A DNA stretch of 64,000 nucleotides, from the NCBI GenBank assembly GCA_016718805.1, contig JADKCP010000011.1, positions 62,001 to 126,000 of the forward strand. Reading direction: 5' to 3'. Below, piece after piece: positions 56,314 through 64,000 of this stretch (positions are counted from its first letter, which is position 1; every line of letters begins with the position of its first letter). Made by a program: the position numbers and the translations under genes. The DNA is from Bacteroidota bacterium. GTDB lineage: Bacteria; Bacteroidota; Bacteroidia; UBA4408. The notes beneath the pieces were generated by a model. It saw only the letters and a program-made list of their open reading frames with translations, ran no database searches and was not told where the DNA came from.

Positions 56314-58485
56314 ATGAGCAAATTATTTCGGCATAACACCTTACTGCTTTATTGCTTATTCGTAGGATTATTTGCTTTTACTATTCCAAGTCTTGTTGCT
56401 AGCATTCCGAACCAAAATAGTACGAATTCCATTGATTTAAGCGATACAATTAAAATAAATGAAACCCTTGTTCGTGCAGAAAAGCTAATTTCTAAGAATT
56501 CCGATTCATCTCTTTTCTTCAGTAATCAGGCATTGATACTTGCCGAAAGAATTAATTGGACAAGCGGTCAACTTCGTTGTTATGAAATACTAAGCAAGGT
56601 ATATGGCATTAAAGGTGATTCGGTTCAATCGATGCAATTGTTTGTGCGTGCAATGAAAGTGCTTGATCAAATGCTGAAATCGAATCCCGAAAAGGAAATT
56701 AAAAAATTGAACGGTGCAACTCAAACTTCTTCAAACAGCCGTAAATTTGAAAAACCTATTACACTATTGTTGCAAGGAATAAAATCGGCAGAAGCGACCG
56801 GTGATACTAAACTCCAAATTTATTATCTCGAAAAAACAGGTTTGCTTTATGAGGAAGAAAAAAATTTACCGCAATCGCTGCACTATTTCTATAAAGCACT
56901 GCAGAAATCTTATTTATTAAAAAGTGATGAACAAGTTGCAATTCAATTAAATCGTATTGCTACAATATATTACTTAATGAATTTGCCCCAACCGGCTATT
57001 CAGTATTATCAAAAAGCCTTGCAACTTTCTTACTCAACTAAAAACAACACTGCCATCTTAGAAAACTATACCGAGCTTGCAAACATTTATACTGAATTAA
57101 CAGAAAAATCAACCAATGGTAGTTCCGATTTTAAACAAGCTTTTTATTACTGTAATGAAGCATTAAAAGGAAGTGTAGCTTCCGGAAATACGAAGTTACA
57201 GCTTGTGAATCTTACCAAACTCGGCAGGCTGTTTACCTATTCTAAGAATTACACTGAAGCAGAAAAAAGTTTAAAAGAAGCTATGCAGCTTTCGATGCAA
57301 ATGAATGCACCCAAGTTGCAAAAAGACATTTACAGAGCGTTGAGCATTTTATACGAAAAGCAAGGTAATACTACTAAAGCATTAGCCAATTACAAGAGTG
57401 CTGTAATGTTACGCGATTCATTATTTAACGAAGAAACTGAGAATCAGCTGACACGTAAAGAAATGAATTTTGAGTTTGAACGCAGAGAGGCAAGCATTAA
57501 ATTAGAACAAAGGAAAAAAGATGAACTGTTAATGCAGGAACGAAAAAAACAAAAAATAATTCTTTGGGCTGTATTAATTGGATTAACATTATTAATTGGT
57601 TTCATCATTTTTATTACACGATCCTTGCATCTAACACGCAAACAAAAACAATTAATTGAAAGTAAAAAACAAGAAGTTGAACATCAAAAAATTGAAATTG
57701 AAAAAAAGAACAAAGAAATTAATGATAGCATTAATTATGCATTAAGAATTCAGCAAGCAAAACTCCCGCGCAAATCCTTTATTAAAGAGCATCTTCAGCA
57801 ATCATTTGTGTTGTATTTGCCGAAAGACATAGTTAGTGGTGATTTCTATTTTTTCTTTAAAACCGAATTCGGTATTTATATTGCCGCAGTTGATTGCACA
57901 GGACATGGAATTCCAGGCGCTTTTATGAGTATGGTTGGATCTGAAAAGTTGTATGAAGCTGTAACTCGTATGGAAGATGTGCCAACAATACTTAGTCACA
58001 TGAATCGCGGAATAAAAGCTTCTTTGCGTCAGAGTGATGAAGGAGCATCCATTCGCGATGGTATGGATATAGCACTTGGCCGACTCTATCCTGTTGATAA
58101 AGTAATGCAAGGAGAAGCTTGCGAATTACAATTTGGTGGCGCTAATCGTACACTCTGGATTTACAGAAAAGATGCGCTTGAACCGGAAGAATACAAACCT
58201 ACAAAAGCAGCTTTAGGAGGGCATACAAGTGATGGTCAAGCGTATATTTCTCACACGATTTCTTTGAAGAAAGGAGATACTTTTTACCTCTTTACTGATG
58301 GATATGCGGATACTTTTGGTACCATAAATAAGAAGTTAACTACTAAGAAATTTAAACAGCTTCTGCTGGAGATTCAGCATTTAAGCATGGACAAACAAGA
58401 AATATTTCTAAGCAATTTTATAGCTAAATGGAAAGGTGATACCGAGCAGGTTGATGATATCTTGGTAATTGGAGTAAGAATTTAA
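56314..58485 (+). CDS. TPR-repeat membrane protein with SpoIIE-type phosphatase domain
   Basis: The protein has 723 residues. In order: a signal anchor (about 8-30), a series of tetratricopeptide repeats facing the periplasm (about 75-380, for example QSLHYFYKALQKSYLL and AIQYYQKALQLSYST), a membrane helix (about 412-432), a short coiled coil (about 435-475) and a cytoplasmic SpoIIE/PP2C phosphatase domain (about 490-723) with the metal-site motifs IVSGDFYFF, AVDCTGHGIPGAFMSM and LFTDGYADTFG. It probably dephosphorylates a partner protein on a periplasmic cue; no anti-sigma partner is adjacent. A response-regulator-like gene converges 24 nt downstream. Confidence 0.88.
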   Translation: MSKLFRHNTLLLYCLFVGLFAFTIPSLVASIPNQNSTNSIDLSDTIKINETLVRAEKLISKNSDSSLFFSNQALILAERINWTSGQLRCYEILSKVYGIKGDSVQSMQLFVRAMKVLDQMLKSNPEKEIKKLNGATQTSSNSRKFEKPITLLLQGIKSAEATGDTKLQIYYLEKTGLLYEEEKNLPQSLHYFYKALQKSYLLKSDEQVAIQLNRIATIYYLMNLPQPAIQYYQKALQLSYSTKNNTAILENYTELANIYTELTEKSTNGSSDFKQAFYYCNEALKGSVASGNTKLQLVNLTKLGRLFTYSKNYTEAEKSLKEAMQLSMQMNAPKLQKDIYRALSILYEKQGNTTKALANYKSAVMLRDSLFNEETENQLTRKEMNFEFERREASIKLEQRKKDELLMQERKKQKIILWAVLIGLTLLIGFIIFITRSLHLTRKQKQLIESKKQEVEHQKIEIEKKNKEINDSINYALRIQQAKLPRKSFIKEHLQQSFVLYLPKDIVSGDFYFFFKTEFGIYIAAVDCTGHGIPGAFMSMVGSEKLYEAVTRMEDVPTILSHMNRGIKASLRQSDEGASIRDGMDIALGRLYPVDKVMQGEACELQFGGANRTLWIYRKDALEPEEYKPTKAALGGHTSDGQAYISHTISLKKGDTFYLFTDGYADTFGTINKKLTTKKFKQLLLEIQHLSMDKQEIFLSNFIAKWKGDTEQVDDILVIGVRI

Positions 58486-58509
58486 CTGCTGCAAATTTAA
58501 GTAGTGAGT

Positions 58510-59184
58510 TTAATTCGAAAACAAAAATTTATTCGGTCGAATAATGTTTTGACGAATGGCGAACATAACCAGAGAAGCAGTGTTGGTGAGGCCCAATTTA
58601 TTCATAATATTTTTTCGATGAGTAATCACAGTATGGGTACTCAAAAATAATTGTTCCGCAATTTGCTTATTGGTCATACCTTCTGATACCAAGGAAATAA
58701 TTTCAGATTCGCGCGCCGAAATTTTCACTCCATTGCATGAAAATGCAGGTATTGCTAAATCCTCAACAAATTCAGGTGCCGGAGCATTAATTTCATTCAA
58801 AATTTTTCCACAAAAAAATGCTTCTCCTAGTAGTGTGCTTTCAATGGCTTCAGTAATTTCATTTCTATCGCAATCAATCATCAAAAAACTCAACACTCCA
58901 TTAGCTATTGCTTGTGAAAATACTGTTTTTCCCGGCTTTTCAGTAATGGCTAAAATTTTTGTATCGGTGTAAGCTAATTTAATTCTGGAAATATCGTTTA
59001 AGCTAAAACCCGCCGAGATAAAATTAATTATAACCACATCGGGTTGATTCTTAACTACCTTTTCAATCAATTGCTCCGCATTTTCTACCTCATCGCATAC
59101 ATAGCTACCATTGCTACTAACAAGGGTTTTTAAGCCTTCTCGCAGCAAATAATTACTGTCGGCAACCAGTATTTTATAATTCAT
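58510..59184 (-). CDS. NarL/LuxR-type regulator with degenerate receiver domain
   Basis: The protein has 224 residues. An N-terminal receiver-like domain (about 1-120) is joined to a LuxR/GerE helix-turn-helix (about 150-212; SAREIISLVSEG-like region, NKQIAEQLFLSTHTVITHRKNIMNKLGL). The receiver keeps one acidic residue (Asp9) and Thr81, but the phosphoacceptor position is Asn54 (VVIINF) and the conserved lysine position is Ile103 (FLMID). It therefore cannot be phosphorylated in the usual way, and activity is probably set by other means. It converges with the SpoIIE-type phosphatase gene; no sensor kinase is adjacent. Confidence 0.85.
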   Translation of the reverse strand: MNYKILVADSNYLLREGLKTLVSSNGSYVCDEVENAEQLIEKVVKNQPDVVIINFISAGFSLNDISRIKLAYTDTKILAITEKPGKTVFSQAIANGVLSFLMIDCDRNEITEAIESTLLGEAFFCGKILNEINAPAPEFVEDLAIPAFSCNGVKISARESEIISLVSEGMTNKQIAEQLFLSTHTVITHRKNIMNKLGLTNTASLVMFAIRQNIIRPNKFLFSN

Positions 59185-59261
59185 TGAGTGATAAAATTTT
59201 GCTGCAAATTTAGTACAATTAATTGCATCTAAAAAAGTGAAATAAACACTACTATTAATTC

Positions 59262-59314
59262 AAAAAAAAGAATCTCAATAATACCAACAACTCGCAGTAA
59301 TAATGAGATTCTTT
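59262..59314 (-). terminator. Intrinsic terminator of the TonB-dependent receptor gene
   Basis: A perfect 11-bp stem (AAAGAATCTCA / TGAGATTCTTT) with a 26-nt loop and a run of U on the minus strand. It begins 13 nt after the receptor stop codon. Confidence 0.75.
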
Positions 59315-59326
59315 CAATTAAAATTC

Positions 59327-61543
59327 TTACAAATTAAAACGTATTACACCGAATATATTCCTTCCCGGTGCATTTATCCCACTTGAAAAAGTACGGTATT
59401 GTGTATCAAAAATATTATCAATACCACTTTGTATTGTAATGTATGCATGCACTTTATAAGAAACTCGAAAATTGGCTGTAAACCAAGCAGGCATACCTTC
59501 AGCCGGAGCATATTGTGCATTATCTTCACCGGATGTACTGTAATCTTTAGCCTTTTTCCAACCATTGTAAATCACAAAAAAATTGGCATTAAATTTTTCC
59601 AGTTTATAAGTTAATCCTAAACGTGCCATAAAAGGAGGAATATGATCTAACGGCACATCAGCACTATCAGTTTTAACTCGGCCATAAGTATAGTTCATAG
59701 AAAAATCGGTTGTGAAATGTTCCGAAAATTGGTTATTCAATGAAGTTGCAAATCCATAAATATATGCTTTGCCTTTATTTTGATTCGCAGTAACTCTACT
59801 CAATACACCTTGATATATTATTGAATCATTTCCTTCATAGCTAAAATTGTCGTTCACAATTGCATCAATAAACTGTGTATAGTAAATACTGCTTTCCCAT
59901 CTTGCATTAGAATCAAACCATCGAGTAATTCCAATTTCGGTATTGACAGTTTTTTCAGGCTTTAAATCACTATTGGGAACAATTACAGTGCCTTTTACCG
60001 ATTCAAAAACTTTGGCTAAATCATCCACATTCGGTGTTCTAAATCCTGTAGAAAGTAAGACTGATAATTTTAAATCATCGCTTGGAGTATTTATTAAACC
60101 TAGGCTTCCTGAATATAAGGGTTGTTGTTGGTTAGCATCACTAAATGGGAAATGAAAAAATGTAGTATCAATAAAAGTCGATTTTAAATAAGAATATCCA
60201 ACTCTAAGTCCATCAGTTAAAAGTAGATTCTCGCTAATTTGAAAACTATGTGATAAGTAAATTCCTGTTGTAAGTAATGTATTATTTCCATCCGGATATC
60301 GTGTATCTAACTTAGCAACAGTATCAGCAACAATATCTTTGCGATTTGCAGTTGAAGTAAGATCATTGTATTGAAAATCAATTCCAACTCGAACTACATT
60401 TTTTTCACTCTTGCGATGTATATCAAATGCTCCACCCACAATTCCCACGTTTTCAATTCGACTATCTTGGTAATTACTATTAAATCTTCTGCTTACGCGA
60501 CTTTCTTCAATTGCTTGGTAATTTAATCCAAAGTGAATCTTTTGAAAAAAAGATGATTCGTCACTCTTATTTAAATCGTAAGCTGCAAGTAATCTTTCTT
60601 GCGGACCATAATACCATTCACTAAATCGTAAACCTGTATTTGAAGGATCGGTAAGGCGGTCGTAGCGCGGAATATCAGAAGAGTTAGAATATTGAATATT
60701 TAATTGATGCGACAATTTTTCTGATTGTTGAAATAGTACTTTTTGAAGAATATCGTATTGGCTATAACCACTTTCAATTTGGTTGTAACGACTGGTATTT
60801 TTTACTAGTGAATCTTTATCATTAAATCGCTTCACAAAGTAAAATCGTTCACCGTAAGTTTTGTCATACAATGGATTTTGATTTGCTCCACTGCGTAAAT
60901 CACCAAACTGCGAATAAGTAAAGGAAGTTAAAGAAGCAACTCTTTTTGCACCTAAATTAAAATCAATATGTGCGGTATTTTCATTATTTACATCGCCATA
61001 ACGATAAAAGGCATTTACCTTTAAATTGTTTTTAGTACTATCAATTGCAAGCATGGGTCGTTTTGTAAAAAAGCAAATGGCACCACCTAAAGCATCACTT
61101 CCATAAATTGTTGTTGCAGGACCAAAAAGTACTTCTGCCCTATCTAATATAGCATTGTCTAGTGTAATTATATTTTGCAAATGGCCTGAACGATAAATAA
61201 TATTGTTCATACGAATTCCATCTACAACAATTAATACACGGCTTGCTTCAAAACCTCTAATAACGGGACTACCGCCACCTTGCTGACTTTTTTGAACCGA
61301 AATTTTGCCGGTGCTTTGTAAGAGGTCGGCAGTAGTTTGAGCCTGGGCTGAGCTGATTTGTTTTGCATCCAGTACTTCAATTTGATGTGCAACTTTTCTT
61401 TTACTTTCCTCAACTTTATTAACTGAAATTACTACTTCGTTTAATTGCTTAATAGTGTCGGATGAATAATCTTGAGCCACTAAAAATAGTGGGCATATTG
61501 TGTAGAATAAAAGTTGTGTAAAATGTATATAGGTATTTTTCAT
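59327..61543 (-). CDS. TonB-dependent outer-membrane receptor, haem/transferrin type
   Basis: The protein is 738 residues from the ATG at 61543; a TTG 11 codons upstream is less likely because the signal peptide begins at the ATG (MKNTYIHFTQLLFYTICPLF ... LVAQ). A plug domain (about 35-165, VIRGFEASRVLIVVDGIRMN) and a 22-strand-type barrel follow, with the terminal strand NIFGVIRFNL. The plug resembles haemin/transferrin receptors of the HmuR type. No SusD-like partner is nearby, so glycan import is unlikely. Just upstream, in the same direction, lies a small secreted protein gene. Confidence 0.88.
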   Translation of the reverse strand: MKNTYIHFTQLLFYTICPLFLVAQDYSSDTIKQLNEVVISVNKVEESKRKVAHQIEVLDAKQISSAQAQTTADLLQSTGKISVQKSQQGGGSPVIRGFEASRVLIVVDGIRMNNIIYRSGHLQNIITLDNAILDRAEVLFGPATTIYGSDALGGAICFFTKRPMLAIDSTKNNLKVNAFYRYGDVNNENTAHIDFNLGAKRVASLTSFTYSQFGDLRSGANQNPLYDKTYGERFYFVKRFNDKDSLVKNTSRYNQIESGYSQYDILQKVLFQQSEKLSHQLNIQYSNSSDIPRYDRLTDPSNTGLRFSEWYYGPQERLLAAYDLNKSDESSFFQKIHFGLNYQAIEESRVSRRFNSNYQDSRIENVGIVGGAFDIHRKSEKNVVRVGIDFQYNDLTSTANRKDIVADTVAKLDTRYPDGNNTLLTTGIYLSHSFQISENLLLTDGLRVGYSYLKSTFIDTTFFHFPFSDANQQQPLYSGSLGLINTPSDDLKLSVLLSTGFRTPNVDDLAKVFESVKGTVIVPNSDLKPEKTVNTEIGITRWFDSNARWESSIYYTQFIDAIVNDNFSYEGNDSIIYQGVLSRVTANQNKGKAYIYGFATSLNNQFSEHFTTDFSMNYTYGRVKTDSADVPLDHIPPFMARLGLTYKLEKFNANFFVIYNGWKKAKDYSTSGEDNAQYAPAEGMPAWFTANFRVSYKVHAYITIQSGIDNIFDTQYRTFSSGINAPGRNIFGVIRFNL

Positions 61544-61761
61544 AAATTTTTTTGAGCTATTGATATTACTAACCAATTATTAGGTACAGCCAGTATTTAA
61601 AAATATTGCCTTACTAGTAGCAATTAAATAACACAGCTGTTAGAATGAAAAATAGTTGTCATAAGACTTTTGACTACAAGCAAGCAACAACCAATACATA
61701 GTATATTCCTAGCATTGCTAACTCAAAGCTTATTTGATTAAAACTTAAGCTTAACTATTTT

Positions 61762-62289
61762 TCAGCAAAAATTGAATTGGAAAATTTTAGGAGGAGGACT
61801 TGTTATAGATATTTCAAATTCCTTTAAAGCAATTTCAAAAAAATTAGAATAAGATACCTGTTGAAATGTTTCAGAAAATGAATACTCATTTGCTGATGGT
61901 AAATAAAGGAGCATAGCTAATTGGCTAAGGTCATTAAATACTTGCTTTGGGTGCGTTGAAAAATGACGAATAAAAATAGCCAAGTGCTGTTTAATTTTCA
62001 ACTCCTTGGCATCATCTAACACTGTTAAATAAATTGTTTGTTTATGCTTTTTGATTCGAACTATATCGTATAAATGTCCTTCCCATTCAATTTCTCTACC
62101 TTGCTCAATAGAATAGTTTGAAAAATCTTTTTCGCTAATGACTAAATATTCTAATTCGGATGTTGCGATTTTAGTATTACAAAGTTGTTGCTCTTGAATA
62201 AAGAGTTGATGTAATTTAAGCCACCACACTCCCGCTCCTTGCTGGATTAAAAGTATGCTTACAAAAACAACAACACTTAGTTTTTTCAT
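61762..62289 (-). CDS. Small secreted protein with Pro-rich tail, next to TonB receptor
   Basis: The protein is 175 residues from the ATG at 62289. A signal-anchor-like N-terminus (KKLSVVVFVSILLIQQGAG) precedes a mixed domain with SEKDFSNYSIEQGREIEWEG and HLYDIVRIKKHKQTIYLTVL, and the end reads SITSPPPKIFQFNFC. I do not recognise a named family. Small proteins of this kind ending in a SPPP tail are often beside TonB-dependent receptors in Bacteroidota (recalled, not checked). It lies 218 nt upstream of the receptor gene and may share its transcript. Confidence 0.6.
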   Translation of the reverse strand: MKKLSVVVFVSILLIQQGAGVWWLKLHQLFIQEQQLCNTKIATSELEYLVISEKDFSNYSIEQGREIEWEGHLYDIVRIKKHKQTIYLTVLDDAKELKIKQHLAIFIRHFSTHPKQVFNDLSQLAMLLYLPSANEYSFSETFQQVSYSNFFEIALKEFEISITSPPPKIFQFNFC

Positions 62290-62457
62290 TTTAAACAATC
62301 GCAAAATTCAACAGCTCTCCAATTAGTTTTTTAAGAAATGCCTTGCTTTACTTATTTTCTTTGCTGTGTAAAAATAAAATAAGAATGGCTTGATTCCAAT
62401 AAATTGTTAAAAAGAATTAAATACCGGTGAATATAGTTCAATATTGAGAATGCCGTA

Positions 62458-62465
62458 TATCTTTG
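62458..62465 (+). promoter_or_regulatory. Bacteroidota -7 element (TATCTTTG) just before the small gene at 62471
   Basis: TAnnTTTG match ending only 5 nt before the ATG. If used, the transcript would be nearly leaderless. Confidence 0.35.
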
Positions 62466-62470
62466 CATCC

Positions 62471-62797
62471 ATGAAAATTTGGAAGAAATCAGTATTACTA
62501 TCCTTGTTGGCGATATTTACGATGACTATTATTTTGGATAGTACAAAATGCTTTTTTAAAACCAATGTATCTGATATTCTTTGTGATACTTCTGATTTTG
62601 ACGCTGAAGAAAACGAGAAAGAATCAGAAAAATCAAATGAAAAAAGCGAAAAGGAAATTTATTTTGCTTCCCATTTTTCGAACACACAATTACTCTATTT
62701 TTTACAACACGACATTAATCTCGAACTACATTCCAGATTAAATTTTTCATCCTCCGATTACAGTCAGGTTGTTTATTCGCCTCCTGAAATTGCCTAA
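62471..62797 (+). CDS. Small exported protein with acidic/basic low-complexity segment and SPPE tail
   Basis: The protein is 108 residues from the ATG at 62471, which precedes a hydrophobic segment (WKKSVLLSLLAIFTMTIIL); an upstream frame adds nine residues. A highly charged stretch (ENEKESEKSNEKSEKE) follows and the end is VVYSPPEIA. Both this and the divergent neighbour at 61762 end in a SPP tail. Function unknown. It is 205 nt upstream of the SulP gene in the same direction. Confidence 0.5.
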   Translation: MKIWKKSVLLSLLAIFTMTIILDSTKCFFKTNVSDILCDTSDFDAEENEKESEKSNEKSEKEIYFASHFSNTQLLYFLQHDINLELHSRLNFSSSDYSQVVYSPPEIA

Positions 62798-62908
62798 TAA
62801 AAGCCAATTTTACTGCAAGTACTAGCTTGCTTATTGGTTTTGGGATAGTTCGTGGTTAGGACATTCCGGCATAAATCACACGATAAAATTATACACCTTT
62901 TTTCCTAC

Positions 62909-62935
62909 ACTATCAAAATTTTACGATTTGATAGT
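62909..62935. promoter_or_regulatory. Inverted repeat upstream of the SulP gene
   Basis: A perfect 9-bp inverted repeat (ACTATCAAA / TTTGATAGT) with a 9-nt spacer, 67 nt before the SulP start. It has no U-tract, so an operator is more likely than a terminator. Confidence 0.4.
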
Positions 62936-63002
62936 TGCAGAGATGCGGTATAACAAGACAAATTCAACTATTCACAAACAAAAATCAAATTTATTTTAGA
63001 CT

Positions 63003-64000
63003 ATGAATACATCTAATGAAAATATTTCGAGTGGAATTACCTTCAAATACATTAAAAACGATTTACCGGCAAGTATCGTAGTATTTTTTGTTGCTGTTCC
63101 GCTTTGTTTGGGAATTGCGTTAGCTTCGGGAGCACCTTTATTTTCGGGCATAATTGCAGGTATAGTAGGCGGAGTAATAGTAGGTGCAATAAGTGGATCA
63201 GAACTAGGTGTAAGTGGCCCTGCCGCTGGCTTAGCAGTTATTGTATTAAGTGCTATTGCAACATTAGGAGGTAATTACAACGCATTCTTACTAGCGGTTG
63301 TAATTTCAGGTATTTTGCAAGTAATAATGGGTTTTTTACGTGCAGGTTTTATTGCTTACTTCTTTCCCGGTTCAGTAATTAAAGGAATGCTAACGGGTAT
63401 AGGTTTACTTATCATTCTAAAACAATTCCCACATGCGCTAGGTTGGGATAAAGATGCTATTGGTGATGATGAATTTTTTCAGGCAGACGGACAAAATACG
63501 TTTACCGAAATAGCCAAGGCCATTGAATACATAACTCCTGGTGCGGTATTTATTGGAATTATTTCTTTAGCCATTTTAATATTATGGGAAAAGGTGCTCG
63601 CTCATCGTCACCGCATATTTCAGCTCATTCAAGGACCTATTGTTGTTGTTATTGTTGGAATTATCATGAATATCGCTTATCAAAATGGAATAATTGGTTT
63701 TAGCTTAGCCGAAGATCAAGTAGTTCGTTTACCAGTTCCCACCTCATTTTCAGGATTTGTCAATCAATTTACTTTACCTGATTTTACACAATTTGGAAAT
63801 TTTGAGATCTACAAAATCGCAATTATTCTTGCCATAGTTGGAAGTTTAGAAACCTTGTTAAGCGTTGAAGCTGCCGACAAACTTGATCCTGATAAGCGCA
63901 TAACACCTACCAACCGCGAGTTAAAAGCTCAAGGAATAGGAAATATTGTTTCGGGTATGATTGGCGGATTGCCGGTTACGCAAGTTATTGTGAGGAGTTC
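63003..64000 (+). CDS. SulP-family inorganic anion transporter, 3'-truncated by window end
   Basis: The start ATG is at 63003, and 332 residues are visible before the window ends with the frame still open. The N-terminal SulP segment (FKYIKNDLPASIVVFFVAVP followed by LCLGIALASGAPLFSG) and the GISGSELGVSGPAAGLAVIV region identify the SulP transporter core; about eight membrane helices are visible, ending near NRELKAQGIGNIVSGMIGGL. Members move sulfate, bicarbonate or related anions. In Bacteroidota a carbonic anhydrase gene often follows, but that would be beyond the window. Confidence 0.9.
   Translation, partial: MNTSNENISSGITFKYIKNDLPASIVVFFVAVPLCLGIALASGAPLFSGIIAGIVGGVIVGAISGSELGVSGPAAGLAVIVLSAIATLGGNYNAFLLAVVISGILQVIMGFLRAGFIAYFFPGSVIKGMLTGIGLLIILKQFPHALGWDKDAIGDDEFFQADGQNTFTEIAKAIEYITPGAVFIGIISLAILILWEKVLAHRHRIFQLIQGPIVVVIVGIIMNIAYQNGIIGFSLAEDQVVRLPVPTSFSGFVNQFTLPDFTQFGNFEIYKIAIILAIVGSLETLLSVEAADKLDPDKRITPTNRELKAQGIGNIVSGMIGGLPVTQVIVRS

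Noticed and set aside
59327..61543. A polysaccharide utilisation locus around the TonB receptor
   Set aside because: No SusD-like lipoprotein, glycoside hydrolase or hybrid regulator is adjacent, and the plug resembles haem-type receptors.

Overview
The window is AT-rich and comes from a member of the Bacteroidota. Five things point there: several proteins end in a type IX secretion (T9SS) C-terminal sorting domain, gldF and gldG lie side by side, GEVED, PKD and CUB surface modules and two-domain OstA-like proteins are present, the GlmU-like enzyme is of the alternative Bacteroidetes type, and many genes start 13-33 nt downstream of the Bacteroidota -7 promoter motif TAnnTTTG. No tRNA, rRNA, CRISPR array, insertion sequence, phage gene or recognisable defence system was seen. 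Most of it reads as core chromosome with a block of surface-protein genes.

Layout. 1-5.3 kb: the 3' part of a phosphoglucosamine mutase gene faces, across a bidirectional terminator, an operon-like run pfkA / NTF2-like / LTA-synthase-like; an RlmL-type rRNA methyltransferase follows. 5.4-14.1 kb: three large minus-strand genes for T9SS-exported multidomain surface proteins, the middle one frameshifted. 14.4-16.5 kb: DinB-like protein, GlmU-like enzyme, ribosomal protein L31 type B. 16.7-22.9 kb: plus-strand surface genes (lipase with T9SS tail, lipoprotein, GEVED protein). 23-31 kb: gldFG, a metallo-beta-lactamase-fold hydrolase, SixA, a small outer-membrane protein, fabI (frameshifted), recN. 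30.8-42.2 kb: carboxylate-amine ligase and amidotransferase, priA, maf, DUF423, DUF4476, saccharopine dehydrogenase-like, TrmN6, OstA-like, esterase. 42.6-45.2 kb: a DtxR/MntR regulator overlapping an Nramp transporter that carries a universal-stress-protein domain, with a palindromic operator candidate at the promoter. 45-56 kb: POT transporter, smpB, lipoprotein, pcm, a Gfo/Idh oxidoreductase (frameshifted), lipoprotein plus sugar transferase, membrane protein, htpG. 56-64 kb: a TPR-SpoIIE phosphatase convergent with a NarL-type regulator lacking the phosphoacceptor aspartate, a haem-type TonB receptor, two small secreted proteins, and a SulP transporter cut by the window end.

How the parts relate. 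The T9SS cargo genes and gldFG belong to the same gliding/secretion biology, although the secretion machine itself is not in the window. The mntR-mntH unit looks like a self-contained manganese (or iron) homeostasis module. Three genes (a surface protein, fabI, a Gfo/Idh oxidoreductase) are each interrupted by an apparent one-base indel, two of them certainly at homopolymers. Since fabI is normally essential, sequencing or consensus error is a serious alternative to real mutation.
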